Notes: generated by a model from the sequence alone, not told the origin. A stretch of 64,000 nucleotides of DNA from 13-2-20CM-66-19 sp963760225 (GCA_963760225.1 CAVXCD010000001.1:372001-436000), one strand, 5' to 3'. Counted from the first letter of the stretch, positions 36,227 through 45,694 are shown. Program-made: numbers and translations.

Positions 36227-37142
36227 AGACGTACTGCAGCAGCAGTCCGGTGAACACCGCGAGTCCCACGTACTGGTTGTTGAGGAAGGCGCGCAGGCAG
36301 CCGGCCGGGTCGCGCCTGCGGATCAGCCACTGCTGCCAGGCGAACAGCACCGCGGTGGCCAGCACCCCGCCGCGGTACCACACGCCGTAGTGCATGCTGC
36401 GCCCGACGAGCAGCAGCGCATAGAGCATCATGAGCTGCATCACCCCGATCAGCAGCTTGTCCATGTCGGCGAACAGTATGGCGCTCGACTTGACGCCGAT
36501 CTTCAGGTCGTCCTCGCGATCGATCATGGCGTAGATGGTGTCGTACATCGCCGCCCAGATGACCGCGGCGATGTACAGCACCCAGGCGACGCGCGGCAGC
36601 GCGCCGGTCTGCGCGGCGAACGCCATCGGCACGCTCCAGCCGCCGAAGGAGATGCCGAGATACAGCTGCGGCAGCGGGAAGACGCGCTTGACGAACGGGT
36701 AGGAGACGGTCAGCAGCGCGCCGATGCAGGCGAGCTTCACGGTGAGCGCATCGAGGCGCGTCACCAGGTAGAGCGCCACCGCGACCAGCAGCGCGAACAG
36801 CACCAGCGCTTCCTGAGGCGACACGCGCCGCGCGGCCAGCGGGCGGTCGCGGGTACGGCGCACGTACGGGTCGATGTCGCGGTCGGCGAAGTCGTTGATG
36901 ACGCAGCCCGCGGCGCGCATCACGACGACGCCGAGCACGAACACGATCAGCACCCGCGGCGTCGGCCGGCCGGCGCCGGCGATCCACAGCGCCCACAGCG
37001 CCGGCCACAACAGCAGCCAGGTGCCCACCGGGCGGTCGAGCCGCATGAGACGGGCGTAGTCGGTAGCCCGCCGCGACAGGCGCTGCAGCAGCGGGGCGTC
37101 GGCGTATTCCGGCGGCTCGAGTTCGGGGGAGACTGCGGCCAT
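36216..37142 (-). CDS. ubiA: 4-hydroxybenzoate polyprenyltransferase
   Basis: A 308-residue UbiA-family membrane protein. Two Asp-rich prenyl-diphosphate motifs: NDFADRDIDPYVRRTRDRPLA and DREDDLKIGVKSSA. Attaches the polyprenyl tail to 4-hydroxybenzoate in ubiquinone synthesis. ATG at 37142; a short palindrome, GCGTAT-C-ATACGC, lies directly upstream at 37148-37160 and on the coding strand contains a -10-like TATGAT. Confidence 0.95.
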   Translation of the reverse strand: MAAVSPELEPPEYADAPLLQRLSRRATDYARLMRLDRPVGTWLLLWPALWALWIAGAGRPTPRVLIVFVLGVVVMRAAGCVINDFADRDIDPYVRRTRDRPLAARRVSPQEALVLFALLVAVALYLVTRLDALTVKLACIGALLTVSYPFVKRVFPLPQLYLGISFGGWSVPMAFAAQTGALPRVAWVLYIAAVIWAAMYDTIYAMIDREDDLKIGVKSSAILFADMDKLLIGVMQLMMLYALLLVGRSMHYGVWYRGGVLATAVLFAWQQWLIRRRDPAGCLRAFLNNQYVGLAVFTGLLLQYVYVR

Positions 37143-37245
37143 CGGGTGCGTATCATACGCGCCCGCCGCGCAGCGCCCTGGAGCGCGGCTCAGTGCGCGC
37201 TGTCGGGCAGCGTCGCCGCCGCTGCGCGCGCACCGTCCCGCCCGC

Positions 37246-38259
37246 TCACGCTGCTGTCCCGAGCAGCGCCTGCACCTCCGCGGCCGCCGGCATGGCGGCG
37301 AAGGCGCCGTGGCGCGTGGTCGCGAGCGCACCGCACGCCGCCGCGTAGCGCAGCGCCTGCTCGAGCTGGCGCGGCGGCGTGAGCCACTCGCGCAGCGTGT
37401 CACGGCGCACACCCGCTGCGATCAGCGCCTGCAGCCAGCCGCCAACGAAGGCATCACCGGCCGCCGTGGTGTCCACCGCGCTCACCGCGAAGGTGCGCAG
37501 CGTGCCGCCGGTAGTGCCGCCGCCGGCAGCGCCGCGCGCCAGCCAGCGAAACGGCGCGGCGCCCGCCGTGACCACCACCAGCTGCACCTGCGCGGCGAAC
37601 AGCCGCGCGAGCGCCGCCTGCGCCCCGCCGCTGCTGCGCGCGAGAAAGTCGAGCTCCGCCTCGTCGAGCTTCACCAGGTCCGCTTCCACGAGCAGCTGCC
37701 ACACGCGCGGCGCCGGATCGACAGCGGCGCCCCACAGCGAGAGCCGCAGGTTTACGTCCACGCTGATGAGAGCGCCCGCGGCGCGCGCCGCGCGCACCCC
37801 GGCGAGTGTCGCCGCCGCGATCGGGGCCTCGGTGAGACTGTTGGAGCAGACGTGCAGCACCGCCGCCTCCGCGAAGGCGCGCGGCGCAAAGTCCTCGGCG
37901 CGAAATAACAGGTCCGCCGCCGGCGGGCGGTAGAAGCTGAAGCTGCGCTCGCCGTGCGCATCGAGCGCCACGAAGGCGAGCGCGGTCTTCGCCTGGCTGG
38001 TGCGGCGCGTGCACGAGATATCGACACCGGCACGCTGCAGCTCACCCGCGAGCAGCTCGCCGAACAGGTCCTCGCCCAGCATGCCGACGAAGCGCGCGGC
38101 GCCGCCGAGCCGCGCCACGGCGACCGCGACGTTGGCGGGGGCGCCGCCGGCGTAGGCGGTGAAGGTGGGCGGCGCGGCGGGACTGGCGGGCGCTCGCGCC
38201 AGCAGGTCGACGAGCGCCTCGCCGAAGCACACGACCGTGGCGGGCGCCACCGCGCTCAC
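37246..38259 (-). CDS. PfkB-family sugar kinase, probable fructokinase
   Basis: A 337-residue ribokinase-fold enzyme. Opening VVCFGEALVDLL, the two-Gly motif GGAPANVAVAVARLGG, and the ATP/catalytic motif DTTAAGDAFVGG with the base Asp. Sequence pattern favours fructokinase/2-keto-sugar kinases of the ScrK type. GTG start (38259) overlaps the stop of the upstream MFS gene, so uptake and phosphorylation are coupled. Confidence 0.88.
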   Translation of the reverse strand: MSAVAPATVVCFGEALVDLLARAPASPAAPPTFTAYAGGAPANVAVAVARLGGAARFVGMLGEDLFGELLAGELQRAGVDISCTRRTSQAKTALAFVALDAHGERSFSFYRPPAADLLFRAEDFAPRAFAEAAVLHVCSNSLTEAPIAAATLAGVRAARAAGALISVDVNLRLSLWGAAVDPAPRVWQLLVEADLVKLDEAELDFLARSSGGAQAALARLFAAQVQLVVVTAGAAPFRWLARGAAGGGTTGGTLRTFAVSAVDTTAAGDAFVGGWLQALIAAGVRRDTLREWLTPPRQLEQALRYAAACGALATTRHGAFAAMPAAAEVQALLGTAA

Positions 38260-39539
38260 GAGGTGGCGGTCACCGCCTGCGCGAGCGGCGCGACCGGCCG
38301 CGAGCCGTGCAGCGCGTACCAGGCGATGTACGCGTAGCACAGCACCGGCAGTAAGAACGCCCGCTGCACGCCGAAGTGATCGGCGAGCACGCCCTGCAGG
38401 TAGGGGATGAGCGCGCCGCCGACGATCGCCATCACCAGCAGGCTCGAGCCGCGGCTGGTCATGGGACCGAGTCCCTCGATGCCGAGCGTGAAAATGGTGG
38501 GGAACATGATGGAGTTGAACAGCCCGATGGCGATGATGCTCCACATGGCGAGGTGGCCGCTGCTGCTGATGGTGGTCGCGAGCAGCGCGAGCACCGCCAG
38601 CGCGAACAGGCACAGCAGCCGCCGCGGGTCGATCAGCCGCAGCAGCAGCGAGCCGACAAAGCGGCCGACCATGGCGCCACCCCAGTAGAGGGCGACGTAG
38701 CGCGTGGCCTCGGCGGGGGCGATGTCGCCGATACGCGGGTCGGAGATGTAGCTGATGAGGAAGCTGCCGATCGCGACCTCCCCGCCGACGTAGACGAAGA
38801 TCGCGAGCGCGCCCAGGCGCACGTGGCGGTACCTGAGCACCTCGGCGAAGCGGTGCGGGTGCGGGTCGGCCTGTTCGGTGGCCTCGCTATGCGCCGGCAG
38901 ATGGAACATCCACACGAAGCCGGCCAGCAGCAACAGCGCCACCGCGATGGCGAGGTACGGGCTCTGCACCGAGTGCGCCTGCGCGATGCGGTAGGCCTCC
39001 TGCTGCGCGGGCGGCAGCTGCGCGAGCGCATCGGGCCCGAGCACCGCCACCGCGAGGATCACTGGCCCGATGAGCCACGGCGCCAGCGTCGTACCGAGGG
39101 AGTTGAGTGCCTGCGCGAGGGTGAGGCGGGCCGAGGCGCGGCGCGGATCCCCGAGCAGGCTGATGTAGGGGTTGGCTGCGACCTGCAGCAGCGTGATGCC
39201 GCTCGCCAGCACGAACAGCGCCACGAGAAACAGCAGGTAGGAGGGTACGCCGGCCGCCGGGTAGAAGAGCAGCGCGCCGCCGGCCGCTACCAGCAGACCA
39301 ATGATGATGCCCTGCTTGTAGCCGGCGTGCGCCACCACGCGCCCGGCCGGGATCGACATGATGAAGTAGGTGCCGAAGAAGGTGAACTGGATCAGCATCG
39401 TCTGGGCGTAGTTCATGGCGAACACGGCCTTCAGATGCGGGATCAGCACGTCGTTGAGGCAGGTGAGCGCGCCCCAGGTGAAGAAGATGATCGACAGCAC
39501 GGCGATGGCCGCCGGGGTGGACAGCGTGCGCCCGTTCAT
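38256..39539 (-). CDS. Sugar MFS transporter, FucP/GluP family
   Basis: A 427-residue, twelve-helix transporter. The opening IIFFTWGALTCLNDVLIPHLK and the LLQVAANPYISLLGDP segment are hallmarks of the FucP/GluP (fucose, glucose, galactose : H+) symporters. Coupled through GTGA with the PfkB kinase, so it likely imports a hexose that the kinase phosphorylates, fructose being the first guess (inference). Confidence 0.88.
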   Translation of the reverse strand: MNGRTLSTPAAIAVLSIIFFTWGALTCLNDVLIPHLKAVFAMNYAQTMLIQFTFFGTYFIMSIPAGRVVAHAGYKQGIIIGLLVAAGGALLFYPAAGVPSYLLFLVALFVLASGITLLQVAANPYISLLGDPRRASARLTLAQALNSLGTTLAPWLIGPVILAVAVLGPDALAQLPPAQQEAYRIAQAHSVQSPYLAIAVALLLLAGFVWMFHLPAHSEATEQADPHPHRFAEVLRYRHVRLGALAIFVYVGGEVAIGSFLISYISDPRIGDIAPAEATRYVALYWGGAMVGRFVGSLLLRLIDPRRLLCLFALAVLALLATTISSSGHLAMWSIIAIGLFNSIMFPTIFTLGIEGLGPMTSRGSSLLVMAIVGGALIPYLQGVLADHFGVQRAFLLPVLCYAYIAWYALHGSRPVAPLAQAVTATS

Positions 39540-39690
39540 GCTGCTGCAACTCTCTTTCAGGCGGCTTCAGCGCCGGTGCGCGCCGGTGCGGTGGCGCGGT
39601 TGCGGCACAATAGCCGATCTTGGGCGGCGTCAGAAATTCGCGAAGGGTCGCCCGCGGCGCGGCGGACGAACACCCTTAGCCGTCTCAGCC

Positions 39691-40383
39691 TCAGGTGAGC
39701 GGAACGAACAGGCGGTGCCAGCGCGGCATGAAGTAATGCTCTGGATCGAATGAGACCACGACGCGGGTGGCGCGACCGACGATGGCGCGCCGCGGCACGA
39801 ACCCGATGTAACGGGAGTCGGCGCTGTTATCACGGTTGTCGCCGAGCATGAAGTACCTGCCCTCGGGCACCGTGACGGGCCCGAAGATCCGCTGCGAGGT
39901 GCGCGCCGGAAGGATCAGGATCTCGTGGGCGATCCCGGCCAGTTCCTCGCTCAGCACGGCCGGTCGCTGCGCCGCCGTTTTCGCCAGCAGCTGCCTTATA
40001 TGAGTGAGATCTCCGCGACGATACCTGGCCGGCTGTCCGTTGACGATGAGCTTCTCGCCGTCGAGCTCGAGCGTATCGCCGGGAACGGCGGCCACGCGTT
40101 TGACCAGAGATTGGCCGCTGGCCGGGGAGTCGAACACGACGATGTCACCGCGCGCCGGATCGGCACCGCCGCTGATGTGAATGAGGGTGAACGGGATGCG
40201 CAGCCCGAACACGTGCTTGTCGACGAGTACGCGATCCCCCTCGAGAATGGTCGGGTTCATCGAGCCGGTGGGCACGGTCACCCAGTCGGCCCAGGCGGAC
40301 CTGAAGGCGAACATCAGCACCAGGAAGAGCGCGAGGCCGCGATACTCGCGCCACAGGCGCCTCTTTTTCTCGTTGGTTGACAT
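39691..40383 (-). CDS. lepB: Signal peptidase I
   Basis: A 230-residue serine/lysine protease with one N-terminal membrane segment (about 16-32). Catalytic Ser in TGSMNPT, Lys in LVKRVAAVPGD, and the GDNRDNSADSRYIGFVP box. Removes signal peptides from exported proteins. Shorter than E. coli LepB, as in the single-span forms. Not next to lepA; ATG at 40383. Confidence 0.95.
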   Translation of the reverse strand: MSTNEKKRRLWREYRGLALFLVLMFAFRSAWADWVTVPTGSMNPTILEGDRVLVDKHVFGLRIPFTLIHISGGADPARGDIVVFDSPASGQSLVKRVAAVPGDTLELDGEKLIVNGQPARYRRGDLTHIRQLLAKTAAQRPAVLSEELAGIAHEILILPARTSQRIFGPVTVPEGRYFMLGDNRDNSADSRYIGFVPRRAIVGRATRVVVSFDPEHYFMPRWHRLFVPLT

Positions 40384-40458
40384 AGCAGACCTGCCCACTA
40401 ACCGCATTCGACCGCCCGACCGGCAGACCAGTTCCCAGCGCTGACCGCGTGGGGCGTT

Positions 40459-42639
40459 TCAGCCCACCCGCCCATAGCGCTCGTCCGCGCCGATCCAGCG
40501 CGCGGCGAGCGCGGCCACCTGCGCGGGCGCGCGCAGCAACAGCTGCTCGGCGCACTGCTGCACCCGCGGCAGCAGATCCGCATCGCGCATCAGATCGGCG
40601 ACCCGCAGCTGCGCAAGTCCGGTCTGGCGCGTGCCGAGCAGCTCGCCGGGGCCGCGCAGCTCCAGATCCCGGCGCGCGATCTCGAAGCCGTCGCTGCTGG
40701 CGCGGATCACCTTGAGGCGCTCGCGCGCCAGCGGCGCGAGCGGCGCGCGGTACAGCAGCACGCAGGTGCTGGCGGCGCTGCCGCGGCCGACCCGCCCGCG
40801 CAGCTGGTGCAGCTGCGCGAGTCCCATGCGCTCGGCATTCTCGATCACCATCAGCGTGGCGTTGGGCACGTCCACGCCGACCTCGATCACGGTGGTGGCG
40901 ACCAGCAGCTGCAGCTTGCCGGCCTTGAAGGCGAGCATCGCCGCATCGCGCGCGGCGGCGGGCATCCTGCCGTGCACCAGCCCGACGCGCACGCCCGGCA
41001 GCGCGGCGGTGAGGCGCGCGGCGGTATCCTCCGCGGCCTGCGCGCGCAGCTCGTCCGACTCGTCGATGAGCGGGCAGACCCAGTACGCCTGCCGCCCGGC
41101 GCGGCACGCCTCGACGATGCGCGCCACCACCTCGCTGCGGCGCTCTTCGGGCACCACCACGGTCGTCACCGGCGTGCGGCCCGGCGGCAGCTCGTCGATC
41201 ACCGAGATGTCGAGATCGGCGTACGCGGTCATCGCCAGGGTGCGCGGGATGGGGGTGGCGGTCATGATGAGCTGGTGCGGCAGGCGGCCGCCGTGGCGGC
41301 CTTTCTCGGCAAGCTTGAGGCGCTGCTGCACGCCGAAGCGGTGCTGCTCGTCGACGATGACCAGCGCGAGCCCCGCGAACTCGATGCCTTCCTGGAAAAG
41401 CGCCTGGGTGCCCACGACCACGCGCACCTCGCCGGCGGCGATCGCCGCGAGCGCGCTGCGGCGCGTGCGCGCCGGCACGCTGCCGGACAGCAGCGCCACC
41501 GTCTCGCCGAGCGGGGCGAACCACGTCTGGAAGTTGCGCCAGTGCTGCTCGGCCAGCAGCTCGGTGGGCGCCATGAGCGCGGCCTGCAGGCCGCTGCCGG
41601 CCGCCGCCGCCGCCGCCGCGGCGGCCACCACCGTCTTGCCGCAGCCGACATCCCCCTGCAGCAGGCGGACCATCGGCACGCGGCCGGCGAGATCGCGCCG
41701 CGCTTCCTCCAGCGCGCGCGCCTGTGCGCGCGTCAGCGCGAAGGGCAGCGACTCGAGGAAACGCAGCGCGAGGCCGCTCGCATCGGCCAGCGGCGGCGCG
41801 GGATCGGTCTGCAGCGCCCGCCGCCGCAGCTTCAGCGCCAGGTGATGCGCCAGCAGCTCCTCGAAGGCGAGGCGCCGCTGTGCGGGGTGCCGTCCGCTCG
41901 CCAGCTCCGCGAGCCGCGCCGCGCGTGGCGGCGCGTGCACGTAGGCGAGCGCCTGCGACAGCGACGGCAATCCGGCCGGCAGCCCCACCGACGGCGGCAG
42001 CAGGTCGGGCAGTTGCGCGCCGTTCGCCTCGGACAGCGCCGCGCGAACCAGGGCGCGCAGCCGCCCCTGCGGTACGCCCTCGGTGGCCGGATAGACGGGC
42101 GTGAGGGTGTCTTCGAGCACGGCCGCCTCGCCCTCGAGGCGGCGGTATTCCGGGTGCACCATCTCGAGGCCGAGCGGCCCGCGCCGCACTTCACCAAAGC
42201 AGCGCAGCCGCGTGCCGCGCGCGAGCTGCTGCTGCTGGCTGGTGGAAAAATAGAAGAAGCGCAGCGTCAGCAGGCCGGTGCCGTCGGAGAGGCGCGTCAG
42301 CAGCTGGCGCCGCCCGCGGTACGCGATCTCGGTGAGCTGGATCTCCCCTTCGATCGCCGCGCGCGTGCCGGCGCTGAGCGTGCCGATCCGCTGCAGGCGC
42401 GTGCGGTCCTCGTAGCGCAGCGGCAGCAGGAACAGCAGGTCCGCCACGTGCGTCACGCCGAGCTTCGCCAGCCGCGCGGCCAGTGCCGCGCCCACCCCGC
42501 GCAGCGCCGTCACCGGCCGCCCGGCCGCGCCGCCCGGCGGCGTTGCGCGGGCGCCCGCGGGGCTCGCCACCCGGCCAGCCTCAGCGGCTCCCGATGCGGC
42601 GGCGCGCCGCGGCCCCCTCAGCCGAGATGCAGGATGCAC
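40459..42639 (-). CDS. recG: ATP-dependent DNA helicase RecG
   Basis: A 726-residue SF2 helicase. N-terminal wedge domain LRGVGAALAARLAKLG and LLFLLPLRYEDRT; motif I GDVGCGKT; II DEQHRFG; III MTATPIPRT; then TTVIEVGVDVPNA, QLRGRVGRG and the TRG motif region DLELRGPGELLGTRQTG. Reverses stalled forks and processes branched DNA. Start uncertain: GTG at 42639 overlaps the end of ridA, but an internal GTG before VTALRGVG would give a protein nearer the usual length. Confidence 0.94.
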   Translation of the reverse strand: MHPASRLRGPRRAAASGAAEAGRVASPAGARATPPGGAAGRPVTALRGVGAALAARLAKLGVTHVADLLFLLPLRYEDRTRLQRIGTLSAGTRAAIEGEIQLTEIAYRGRRQLLTRLSDGTGLLTLRFFYFSTSQQQQLARGTRLRCFGEVRRGPLGLEMVHPEYRRLEGEAAVLEDTLTPVYPATEGVPQGRLRALVRAALSEANGAQLPDLLPPSVGLPAGLPSLSQALAYVHAPPRAARLAELASGRHPAQRRLAFEELLAHHLALKLRRRALQTDPAPPLADASGLALRFLESLPFALTRAQARALEEARRDLAGRVPMVRLLQGDVGCGKTVVAAAAAAAAAGSGLQAALMAPTELLAEQHWRNFQTWFAPLGETVALLSGSVPARTRRSALAAIAAGEVRVVVGTQALFQEGIEFAGLALVIVDEQHRFGVQQRLKLAEKGRHGGRLPHQLIMTATPIPRTLAMTAYADLDISVIDELPPGRTPVTTVVVPEERRSEVVARIVEACRAGRQAYWVCPLIDESDELRAQAAEDTAARLTAALPGVRVGLVHGRMPAAARDAAMLAFKAGKLQLLVATTVIEVGVDVPNATLMVIENAERMGLAQLHQLRGRVGRGSAASTCVLLYRAPLAPLARERLKVIRASSDGFEIARRDLELRGPGELLGTRQTGLAQLRVADLMRDADLLPRVQQCAEQLLLRAPAQVAALAARWIGADERYGRVG

Positions 42640-43001
42640 TCGATCTCCACCTGCGCGCCGCGCGGCAGTTGCGCGACGCCGATCGTGGAGCGCGCCGGGT
42701 AGGGCTTGGCGCAGTACAGCGCCATGACCTCGTTGACCTTGGCGAAGTTGGCGAGATCGATGAGAAAGATGGTGAATTTCACCGCCTGCGCGAGCGAGCC
42801 GCCGGCGGCCTCGGCGACCGCCTTGAGGTTCTCGAACACGCGCCGTACCTGCGCCTCGAAGTCTGCGCTCACCAGCTGCATGGTGGCCGGATCGAACGGC
42901 ACCTGGCCGGAGAGATAGACGGTATCCCCGGCGCGCACCGCTTGCGAGTAGGTACCGATCGCCTGCGGCGCGCGCTCGGTATGAATGGTCTGTGAGCTCA
43001 T
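42618..43001 (-). CDS. ridA: Enamine/imine deaminase RidA
   Basis: A 127-residue YjgF/YER057c/UK114 protein. The trimeric active-site residues are in IGTYSQAV, YLSGQVPFDP, PARSTIGVAQLP (Arg) and VEIECI (Glu). Hydrolyses reactive 2-aminoacrylate and related imines. Strong SD (AGGAGG) upstream of ATG 43001. Lies 28 bases after spoT, where E. coli has trmH. Confidence 0.95.
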   Translation of the reverse strand: MSSQTIHTERAPQAIGTYSQAVRAGDTVYLSGQVPFDPATMQLVSADFEAQVRRVFENLKAVAEAAGGSLAQAVKFTIFLIDLANFAKVNEVMALYCAKPYPARSTIGVAQLPRGAQVEIECILHLG

Positions 43002-43029
43002 CCGCTTGCCTCCTCCTGAAGAATTTGTC

Positions 43030-45291
43030 TCAGCGCTCACCATCGTCGTCGCCCTGCTGGGACTCGCCGTCGCCATCACCGTCGGCGTCCGCGTCGGCCT
43101 CGGCGTCGCTGCCCGGGGCGTGCGTATGGCGCGCGTGCGCGGCGAGGGTGCGCGTCACGCGCGTCACGTCCGCCATGCGGCGGATGATGCGCACCAGGTG
43201 CGCCAGATGCCGCCGGTCGCGCACCCGCAGCTCGAAGGTCAGCACCGCGGTGTCGCTGTCCTGCTCGTCGATGGAGACGTGATCGATGTTGGTTTCGGCG
43301 CTGGCGATCGCCGCCGCCACCGCTGCCAGCACGCCGGTGCGGTTGACCACGTACACGCGGATCTCGGTGGCGAACAGCCGGTCGGGCGCGGTCTGCCAGC
43401 TGACCGGCAGCCAGTTCTCCGGATGCTTGCGATAGTCCTCGACGTTGACGCAGTTCTCGCGGTGGATCACCACGCCGCGGCCGGCGGACAGGAAGGCGAA
43501 GATCGGATCGTAGGGGACCGGGAAGCAGCAGCGCGCGTAGGTGACCAGCAGCCCCTCGGTGCCGGCGATCGCCAGCGGCGCAAGTCCGGCGGGCCCGCTG
43601 GCGGTGGGCCCGGCGGGCAGCAGCCGCCGCGCGACCAGCGGCGCCAGGCGCTCGCCGAGCCCGATCTTCTCGTAGAGCTCGTCCAGATCCTTCATGCCGA
43701 GCTCGCCGAGCGCGGCGCGGCGCACCTCCTCGGAGACGTCCTCGAACGACAGCGAGAATTCCCCGAGCGCCTGCGCGAGCAACTTCGCGCCGAGCGCGAT
43801 CGCCTCGGTGCGCCGCAGGCTCTTCAGGTAGTGGCGGATGGCGCTGCGCGCCTTGGCGGTGACCACGAAGTTGACCCACGAGGGATTGGGGGTCGCGCCC
43901 TTGGCGGTGATGATCTCGACCGTCTGGCCGTTGCGCAGCACGGTGCGCAGCGGTATCAGGCGCCGGTCGACCTTGGCCGCCACGCAGCGGTTGCCGACGT
44001 CGGTGTGCACGGCATAGGCGAAGTCCACCACCGTGGCGGCGGAGGGCAGGCGCAGGATCTGCCCCTTGGGCGTGAACACGTAGACCTTGTCGGGGAACAG
44101 GTCGACCTTGACGCTCTCGAGGAACTCTTCCGAGCTGCCCGCCTCCTGCAGCGACACCAGGCCCGAGAGCCATTCGCGCGTGCGCTCCTGCTGGGTGGAG
44201 TCGGTGGCGCCGCCGGTCTTGTACTTCCAATGCGCGGCGATGCCGGCCTCGGCCACGCGGTGCATGTCGGTGGTGCGGATCTGCACCTCGATGGGCACAC
44301 CGTTCGGACCGAACAGCGTGGTGTGCAGCGACTGGTAGCCGTTGACGCGCGGGATGGCGATGTAGTCCTTGAAGCGCCCGGGCATGGGTTTGAACACCGA
44401 GTGCACCGCGCCGAGCGCGCGGTAGCAGATATCGGGGCCGTCGACCACAATGCGGATGCCGTAGACGTCGACGATCTCGTTGAGGATGGCGCGCTTGCGG
44501 CGCATCTTGCGGTACACGCTGTAGAGGTGCTTCTCGCGCGTTTCGACGTGCGCGGGAATGCCGCTCTTCAACAGCGCCGCGTTCAGCTGCTGCTCGATCT
44601 TCTTGAGGAACTCCTTCTGGTTGCCGCGCGTGCGGCGCAGCGCGCGCTCCAGCACGTGGTAGCGGCGCGGATAGAGCGCCTTGAAGCCGAGGTCCTCGAG
44701 CTCGAGCTTCATATTGTAGAGCCCGAGCCGCTCGGCAATCGGCGCGTAGATCTCCAGCGTTTCGCGTGCGATCGCGCGGCGGCGCGCCGGCGCCATCGCC
44801 TCGATGGTGCGCATGTTGTGGGTGCGGTCGGCGAGCTTCACCAGGATGACGCGCAGGTCGCGCACCATGGCGAGCAGCATCTTGCGGAAGGACTCCGCCT
44901 GCGCCTCCTCGCGGCTCTTGAACTTGATCTGGTCGAGCTTGGTGACGCCGTCGACGATCTCGGCCACGTCGGCGCCGAAGCGTGCCGCGAGCTGATCCTT
45001 CGGGGTCGGGGTGTCCTCGATGACGTCGTGCAGGATCGCCGCCACGATGGTGTCGGCGTCGAGGCGCAGGTCGGCGAGGATGGCGGCGGCGGCGACCGGG
45101 TGGGCGATGAACGGCTCGCCCGACAGGCGCTTCTGCCCCTGGTGGACCGAGGTGCCGAACTCGGCAGCCTCACGGATGCGGCCCACCTGGTCGGCCGGCA
45201 GGTAATCGCCGACCGCGCCCAGCAGCTCCTTCAACCCCGGTGTGCGTCTTCCGCCGGGCAGCAATCCCAGGAGCGAAGACGCATAGTCCAT
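43030..45291 (-). CDS. spoT: Bifunctional (p)ppGpp synthetase/hydrolase SpoT
   Basis: A 753-residue Rel/Spo protein. HD hydrolase domain with AAILHDVIEDT and KLADRTHNM; synthetase domain with YGIRIVVDG and GYQSLHTTLFGPNG; TGS domain (VYVFTPKGQILRLP); a helical region with CCFPVPYDPI; ACT domain at the C-terminus. Controls the stringent response. The extreme C-terminus is an unusual acidic low-complexity tail of alternating Ala/Gly and Asp (about 27 residues). It follows rpoZ by 17 bases, as in E. coli. Confidence 0.96.
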   Translation of the reverse strand: MDYASSLLGLLPGGRRTPGLKELLGAVGDYLPADQVGRIREAAEFGTSVHQGQKRLSGEPFIAHPVAAAAILADLRLDADTIVAAILHDVIEDTPTPKDQLAARFGADVAEIVDGVTKLDQIKFKSREEAQAESFRKMLLAMVRDLRVILVKLADRTHNMRTIEAMAPARRRAIARETLEIYAPIAERLGLYNMKLELEDLGFKALYPRRYHVLERALRRTRGNQKEFLKKIEQQLNAALLKSGIPAHVETREKHLYSVYRKMRRKRAILNEIVDVYGIRIVVDGPDICYRALGAVHSVFKPMPGRFKDYIAIPRVNGYQSLHTTLFGPNGVPIEVQIRTTDMHRVAEAGIAAHWKYKTGGATDSTQQERTREWLSGLVSLQEAGSSEEFLESVKVDLFPDKVYVFTPKGQILRLPSAATVVDFAYAVHTDVGNRCVAAKVDRRLIPLRTVLRNGQTVEIITAKGATPNPSWVNFVVTAKARSAIRHYLKSLRRTEAIALGAKLLAQALGEFSLSFEDVSEEVRRAALGELGMKDLDELYEKIGLGERLAPLVARRLLPAGPTASGPAGLAPLAIAGTEGLLVTYARCCFPVPYDPIFAFLSAGRGVVIHRENCVNVEDYRKHPENWLPVSWQTAPDRLFATEIRVYVVNRTGVLAAVAAAIASAETNIDHVSIDEQDSDTAVLTFELRVRDRRHLAHLVRIIRRMADVTRVTRTLAAHARHTHAPGSDAEADADADGDGDGESQQGDDDGER

Positions 45292-45308
45292 GGGGGCTGT
45301 CTAAGCCG

Positions 45309-45587
45309 TCAGTCTCCGAGACCGAACTGCGGCGCGCGGAAGCTGGACTGGTTGTCGGCTTCGGCCGCCAGCGGCTCGGGCGCGGGCTCGGGCTCGCGCA
45401 GCATTTCCGCGGTCACGTTGCCGGCGGCGATCTCGCGCAGCGCCAGCACGGTCGGCTTGTCGTTCTCGAGCGGCAGCGTCGCCTCGGCGCCGTTCGCCAG
45501 GCGGCGCGCGCGCTGCGCGGCGAGCAGCACCAGCTGGAAGAGGTTATCGACGTTCTGCAGGCAGTCTTCTACGGTAATACGGGCCAT
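45309..45587 (-). CDS. rpoZ: RNA polymerase omega subunit
   Basis: A 92-residue protein with the omega core MARITVEDCL...NLFQLVLLAAQRAR and KPTVLALREIAAG. Promotes assembly of RNA polymerase and forms part of the ppGpp-binding site 1, which fits its position directly before spoT. A Pro/Glu-rich tail follows the core. Only 13 bases lie between its ATG and a strong inverted repeat at 45601-45640. Confidence 0.96.
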   Translation of the reverse strand: MARITVEDCLQNVDNLFQLVLLAAQRARRLANGAEATLPLENDKPTVLALREIAAGNVTAEMLREPEPAPEPLAAEADNQSSFRAPQFGLGD

Positions 45588-45600
45588 GGGGTCGCTTAAG

Positions 45601-45640
45601 AGTTAAAGGGCACCGGAAGAGTGGTGCACGGCCTTTAACT
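45601..45640. promoter_or_regulatory. Long inverted repeat in the rpoZ-spoT upstream region
   Basis: Outer arms AGTTAAAGG (45601-45609) and CCTTTAACT (45632-45640) match perfectly; inner arms GCACC (45610-45614) and GGTGC (45623-45627) add a second stem around GGAAGAGT. In RNA read toward rpoZ it would form a stable two-part hairpin ending 13 bases before the ATG. It could be a 5' leader structure, an operator, or a terminator of the upstream gene, though no T-tract follows. Confidence 0.6.
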
Positions 45641-45694
45641 ATAAGCGAAAACCCGCGGCCCGGCACGCCGCGCGCACCCCTGCGGCCGCGGCCT

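Noticed and set aside
42985..45606. 873-codon open frame antisense to spoT/rpoZ
   Set aside because: Covers spoT on the wrong strand; the spoT protein is unmistakable.
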